A stretch of DNA of 64,000 bases from Gamsiella multidivaricata (taxonomy: Eukaryota > Mortierellomycota > Mortierellomycetes > Mortierellales > Mortierellaceae). Shown in pieces: positions 58,946-64,000 of the stretch (positions within the stretch are counted from its first letter, which is position 1; each line of letters opens with the position of its first letter). The notes below the pieces were generated by a model. The model was not told the origin of the DNA, did no database searches, and saw only the letters and a list, made by a program, of their open reading frames with translations. Where the stretch lies: positions 248,001 through 312,000 of the forward strand of contig NW_026251750.1 in NCBI RefSeq assembly GCF_025024155.1, written 5' to 3'. The position numbers were made by a program, and so were the translations under genes.

Positions 58946-61900
58946 ATGGACAGCTCTCGTGAGCATACCCCCGAGAATGGGCCTCATGCAGCCTCAGGTA
59001 CCATCAACACCGGCAGTCCGCAGGAGGAGCATCTGGACCCTCAGCGGAGCATGCCCGACGGTGTCCTGGAAATCACCCTCAACCCTCTCCCGCCCAATAC
59101 TTCGAGATCCATCTTATCGTAAGGAGCACAACAGCCAACTGGTGCCAACTGGATCACGCTTACTTGCGAAATGGAGTACTTAAAGTGCCTTCTCTTTATG
59201 TGATAGTCCTGCACAGCTGCAGCAATTGCAGCAACAGCAACAGAACCGAAGACGACGTCCACCAGCGTGGATCACTGGATTGGTAATGGCGCCATAGAAA
59301 GGCCCATATCAGCAGAAGAAGGAGTGATTCTTGCAAAATATCAATTGGATCTGACCGATATTGCCTACCTCTATGTAAACCGATAGCCATATCCTCATCA
59401 ACGGACTCAGTCCCTTAGCACCTCGCGCCCATTACGACAGCAGCAGTCGTCAGTCATTCGCCATGTACGAAATCACACCCATTCAGATGCACTTACACCA
59501 CACTCCGCCTCCTCAGCAGTGCCAGACCCTACAGCCATACCATCGTCTTCAGGGACAATGTCTCCCTCGCCAGTTGCTTCGCCAGATCAACAGTTGGTGA
59601 CCAAGTTAGTATCAGGCTTCACACTAGACTGATCAGAGTATTTGACAGCTCATTGCAATAGGCACTCCTGGGCTGATACGATCCTTATTGAAATGAATAT
59701 AGATATCTTCGCCAATTCCTTCAAGGCTGTGGAGTGTCATCATGCCAAACCCCTTTGTGCGCCTCGAACCCAAATTTCCCGCTCAAAGATTCAAATGAAA
59801 TCGCGGCGAAGGCTGTCGAGATTGCTGCGAGCGGCACAGGCGAGCTATGCCCTCGCTTGGAAAGCAGGCCACCTTCAGGCGGAGCACAGCGCGAGATTGT
59901 CGCAGGCAAGTCATCGCCTTTTTTGTATTTTCGTAAAGATATCAAACAGGCTATATAATGTTTATACGAAAACTGAAGTAGCGACTTCTTATTTGGTGAA
60001 AATAGACTCATCTGTGGACTTGGACATTGTATCCTTCAAGAACCTAATTGACCAGTGCAGAAGGGAACAGTCCTACGGAGCGTTACTCTCACGGTTACAG
60101 ATCGTGTTCTCGTCTCTTTCTCGACTTTCCATGAGCTTTGCCGATGTGAGTGATAGCGATTGAGGTCTCCAATCCTTATTCTCGTGCTTCGCGTTATTGA
60201 TGAGCTGACGACATCCCACCACCCTCTTTTTTTTTTCTTTTTTTCTTTTTCTTTTTTCTTAAACATTAGCCCACAATGGATCCCAAGAATCCACTTTCTC
60301 TGCTTCTCTCAGATGTCCAGCAGGCTTATTGGTTACTACGCGAATGCCCACCTGAAGCACAAATTCTTATTGCCTCAGCTGCAGAGCGAATTATGAGCTC
60401 TGTCTCTGCAAGACCGGATCTTGTCACTCCAAGGTTGATGAAAGGCATCCTTATCATCTTTATGGTAAGTGACATACTCGACTGTCTTGTTGCATGTGGG
60501 ACATCGACGAGACCATATCTAATTGAGCTCTGTGTACTCAATAGTATCCGATACTGAAGGAGAAGCCATGGCAGAGCAGCCTGGTAGCGCATCTTTGTCA
60601 GATTGTCTGGCGATCCTCTGCAGCGTGCCAGCGGGTCCTCAAATATTACCTAGTGACCCCTAGACCCACCTCAGGCAATGGTGTAGCATCCCTTGAGGAA
60701 ACCATGGCCTGGCTCGTCTGGCTAGTGCACCGCTTCATTAACATGAGAGTCGAGATGATCGAGGGATATGTAACGAGGGCAGGTCTTCCATCCAGCACAG
60801 CAAACTTGGACGAGAATGTGATTTCAGCTCTCCAATGCCTGCATTTCTTCTGCAAGTTCTTATTTTACTTTTATTTTATTTTCTAAAACACGAATTGGTG
60901 CAGCTACAGGGTGCTACGGCGGATACTAACGACTTACTTCATCTTGCTTTAATGTCTCAACGTCTGTGTAGATCACGTCAATCAAGAGGCACGCCTGGTC
61001 AAGTATACAGAATTTTACAACGATTCATTGAACAGTTTTATTGACTTTATGGACGATTTTAAAAGATTCAGAGAAAAGTTGTTTGCCCTGTGCAATTTTC
61101 CGTTCGTGTTGACGGTGACAACCAAAGCCAATATTTTGAAATTGGAGTCCTCAGTGCTCATGCGCGAAAAGCTGCAGGTGTGATGTCGTTTTGTGAACCC
61201 ATGGTGAATCTACCATCTAGAAAAGTATCGCATACTAACTCGACTTCTCCATGTTCATGTGATTAGCTGGCATTCTTTCGAGCAGTGTTCGTTGGCGTGA
61301 ACCCCCCATATCTTTTGCTCACTATCCGGAGAGATTATATCATCGAGGATGCATTGGTGCAGCTTCAGCACAAATCGCACGAAGACCTTAAGAAGCAACT
61401 CAAGGTCAAGTTTGTCAACGAGGAGGGCATTGACGAGGGTGGAGTTCAAAAAGAATTTTTCCAGCTGGCCATGCGTGAACTGATCGATCCCAAGTATGGT
61501 ACGATGTCGATGTCGCAATATGATGTGATGAAACTTTTTGTGGGTTGTTCAGGATGTCGGATCGTGCGACTGACTCCCCTGATGGTCTATTTTCCAACGT
61601 AGGGATGTTCGTTACAAACGAGGAGTCTCGTCTATGTTGGTTTGCACAAAGCCCGCTGGATGACGAACTCACACTGGATGAATACAATATGGTTGGACGA
61701 CTCATTGGTCTAGCTATTTACAACGGCATTATTCTGGATATACATTTCCCCTTGGCACTATACAAAAAGTTGGCACTCGCCGCAGATTCATCCGCCAATT
61801 CACAAAAGCTGGACGATCAGTGGGATTTGGATGACTTGGCTGAGATTGATCCGGTAAGAACGGCGTTGGTGCCGTAGCATTCTGTCTTTTTTGACAGCGG

Positions 61901-62808
61901 AATAAAACGACGTCTTCCTGACTTCTACATCTGTTGCATGGACGTTGTTAGACACTGTCAAAGGGCCTGCGGCAATTGGAGACGTTTGAGGGGGACGTTT
62001 TGGAGGCCTATGATCGGACGTTTCAGATCGAGTATGAGTCTTTGGGTCAGACATACCAGCACGATCTCATTTCTGGCGGAGCATCTATTCCGTTGACAAA
62101 CACGAACCGTTCAGAGTTCATCAAAGAGTACCTCAAGTTTTACTTTACGACGTCGATCACCAAGCAGTTCAATGCTTTCAGTGAGGGTTTTAATCTCGTC
62201 ACGCTTGGAAGTGCAATCCAGGTACTAATATCAGGCCGATTTACTGTGTTAACTGTTTCCCTGGAGAAAAAGCTGCACGAGTAAACATATGGTCTTTTTT
62301 TTTTTTTTTTTTTCGAAAACAGCTCTTTAGACCAGAGGAGGTCGAGCAATTGATTTGCGGTTCCCCTGACCTCGATTTCCATGCTCTAGAGCATATCACG
62401 CAGTATGAAGGCGGATTCCACGCGAAGTCAAGGATCATAAGGTAAGGAACGAGCTTTCACCACGATCTTCTTATTCAAGTTTATCCGTCGTCCTTCTCAC
62501 TGTCTGACGCTTTTTATTTTATTTTTTGTTTTTTTTTATATAGGTGGTTCTGGGAAACTGTTCATGCATATGATGAAAAGGACAAGAAACGGCTGCTATT
62601 TTTTGCTACAGGATCAGATCGAGTGCCAATTGGAGGTCTTGGTCATCTGTCGTTCACGATCTCCAAGAACGGCCCTGACTCTATGCGGCTCCCCACCTCC
62701 CACACCTGTTACAATACGCTGATGCTTTGCGCGTATTCCTCGAAAGAAAGATTGCAGGAGCGGCTCATGACTGCCATTGGCAATGCTGAGGGCTTTGGGC
62801 TCATGTAG
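58946..62808 (+). CDS. HECT E3 ubiquitin ligase, E6AP/UBE3A type with AZUL zinc finger
   Basis: Exons 58946-59118, 59207-59282, 59387-59604, 59703-59932, 59982-60145, 60270-60464, 60545-60851, 60972-61177, 61267-61498, 61603-61853, 61952-62221, 62323-62441, 62544-62808; 901 aa (human E6AP 875). It passes ubiquitin from an E2 through a cysteine to substrates. After a Ser/Pro/Gln-rich N-tail comes an AZUL finger: [25 protein letters not shown] with a last Cys in GELCP, spacing C-x4-C-x4-C-x29-C, as in E6AP. The HECT domain has [39 protein letters not shown], and [13 protein letters not shown] with catalytic C869. The intron 60852-60971 has a GCAAGT donor. The AZUL exon acceptor (59702) was chosen because only it keeps the finger in frame. 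Start at 58946 has ACCATGG context. Confidence 0.92.
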
Positions 62809-63552
62809 AAGAGAAGCCGATTGGCTTTGCAAGTTGACTTATCTGCAGACGCGATACCCCGCTATTATGCTAGCCCTCGCGAATGACATGCCGCTTTGGG
62901 AACACACAATGCTTCGCTGTTTCTGTTATGTGCAGCTTGCGGGCTGCTTTCCAGACACCTAGCTATCCCTCGTGCCAATAACATCTGCGCTCTTGGTCTT
63001 CCAGGAAATGTCACCTACCTTTTAAGGAGCTCGTCGCCAGCGCCAGAAAAACTTTTAATGCCCTGGCATGATTGAAGTCTGCTCTTTAGTACGACGATAC
63101 AGAGTTGATGACGAGTCATGACAATAAAGTCCATCCCCCTTGGAATTGTTCTTCACTTATGTTCGCTGATCTGCCCACAGCTGTACCTTTACAACGTCGT
63201 CGAACGAGGATGCGCCAATGACGGATGCTCGGTGAGGGACGACCAGAAGCTGGGCGGATGTAGAGAGGCGAGGTCAATGTCTATAATAGGGACGAGTACA
63301 GTTGATAGCAAAAGTAAATCAGTTTATTCTTTGATACAGACACGCGATCCCCAGTAGCAAACAAAGATGTGAACGTACGAGCAAAACTGACTTTGACTCT
63401 CAACTGTAACGGTAATCTCCTAACCCGACTTACGTCGGTGGTTATTGAAAAGCTAAACCGTTTCGTAGGCAATACCACGATTTGGCAGGATGCAATGCGG
63501 CTAACAGAATGTTTGCAGACATGGTTTCATGGTGTCGGTCCATCCGACAAAC
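62809..63552. other. convergent 3' regions of the HECT ligase and SEN34 genes, no gene
   Basis: Short frames only occur on both strands. No RNA gene or repeat was recognised. Confidence 0.4.
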
Positions 63553-64000
63553 TCAAAACCCAGCCCATTCGAGTTCAAACATCACAACACTGTCGTTGGA
63601 TGGTTGCGGTTGCTCTTCCGCTCCTGAACTTGCCGTCCTTTTCGACTGCATTGAGGTCGTCGAATCCGCACGTTGCATAAGCTGATCATTACCGCCAAGC
63701 GAGCAGATCAAATGCTGTTTTTGAACTGTAGATGCCAACCTCGCACGAGTGGCGAGATCGAGCAAAGATAGTGGCTGATCGCGATCTTCGATCGTGGCGA
63801 TCATGCTCGCATGACAGATCAGCGGATCGTTTTTATAGAGAAGGTAGTCGCCGCCAAACTTCATTCCCGGCGCGAGAAAGTACTTTTCAGTGGCCCAAAG
63901 GTACATGAACGCGGAGGACTTTTGTCGATCTCGCGTGGACGCGGGATAGCTCCATACGGAGCGAACATCGGCTGTGAACTGTTGGTTATTGCGCTTTTCC
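63553..64000 (-). CDS. SEN34: tRNA-splicing endonuclease catalytic subunit SEN34, 3' part
   Basis: One open frame runs from the right edge (codon at 63999) to a stop at 63553, about 148 codons of the C-terminal half; the start lies beyond the window. SEN34 cuts the 3' splice site of tRNA introns. The endonuclease domain reads MYLWATEKYFLAPGMKFGGD YLLYKNDPLICHASMI, then STVQKQHLICSLG, giving the conserved G-x-KFGGD-x-LxY block and a His and Lys placed as in the catalytic Tyr/His/Lys set. A Ser/Gln-rich insertion (about 45 residues) sits before the last strand (VVMFELEWAGF), which corresponds to the 'YTSLQW' ending of the family. SEN2 has a similar domain, so the SEN34 choice over SEN2 is likely but not certain. 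Confidence 0.82.
   Translation of the reverse strand, partial: EKRNNQQFTADVRSVWSYPASTRDRQKSSAFMYLWATEKYFLAPGMKFGGDYLLYKNDPLICHASMIATIEDRDQPLSLLDLATRARLASTVQKQHLICSLGGNDQLMQRADSTTSMQSKRTASSGAEEQPQPSNDSVVMFELEWAGF

Noticed and set aside
59673..59702. Alternative acceptor for HECT exon 4 giving [20 protein letters not shown]
   Set aside because: It is in phase but destroys the AZUL cysteine pattern, whereas the acceptor at 59702 restores it fully.

Overview
The window is nuclear DNA of a filamentous fungus. Almost every gene is split by short GT-AG introns (about 60-200 bp), intergenic spacers are small, and the proteins are those of a full eukaryotic cell. Gene content and the style of the decayed F-box/LRR and transposase copies suggest an early-diverging fungus of the Mortierella type (Mucoromycota). 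That placement is inference, not a database result. All exon coordinates were worked out by hand from splice signals, reading phase and family knowledge.

Layout. 1-468 holds the end of a lysine-rich, probably nucleolar protein. 1112-8682 is a compact block: BCKDH E1-alpha (+), a TcdA/Tcd1-like tRNA-modifying E1 enzyme (-), mitochondrial ribosomal protein uL15m (+) and an Oca4/Oca6-like phosphatase-fold protein (-). 8683-13843 is gene-poor and holds one pseudogene. 13844-15953 is a phosphate:H+ symporter. 17683-24213 carries a NIPA Mg2+ transporter (-) and a GDT1 Ca2+/Mn2+ transporter (+), with an F-box/LRR relic and another unidentified relic nearby. 24214-27994 has only a small relic. 27995-31649 is a PAK/Cla4-type kinase. 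32500-33545 is a dead Tc1/mariner-like transposase. 33884-45227 carries RPP40 (+), an Alr4036-type flavin-binding protein (-), DNA2 (-) and an O-methyltransferase (+). 45715-47948 holds two decayed coding regions. 48208-54724 is the divergent pair REV1 (-) / STIMATE-like (+). 55110-57958 is PAN3 (-). A 397-bp MITE-like element (58334-58730) lies between PAN3 and a 13-exon E6AP-type HECT ubiquitin ligase (58946-62808). The window ends inside a tRNA-splicing endonuclease SEN34 gene (-).

There is no operon logic. Neighbours are mostly convergent or divergent pairs with 0.1-0.4 kb between them. Two genome-maintenance genes (DNA2 and REV1) lie within 16 kb, and three genes act on RNA ends or processing (RPP40, PAN3, SEN34).

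I did not find a convincing, wholly new biological system. The observations most worth a second look are a PAK-like kinase with an altered catalytic loop and a second CRIB-like module, a REV1 with three ubiquitin-binding motifs and an RG repeat, non-canonical GC-AG introns in REV1 and the HECT gene, a PIP box in DNA2 created across an intron, the MITE upstream of the HECT gene, and several decayed genes of unknown family.
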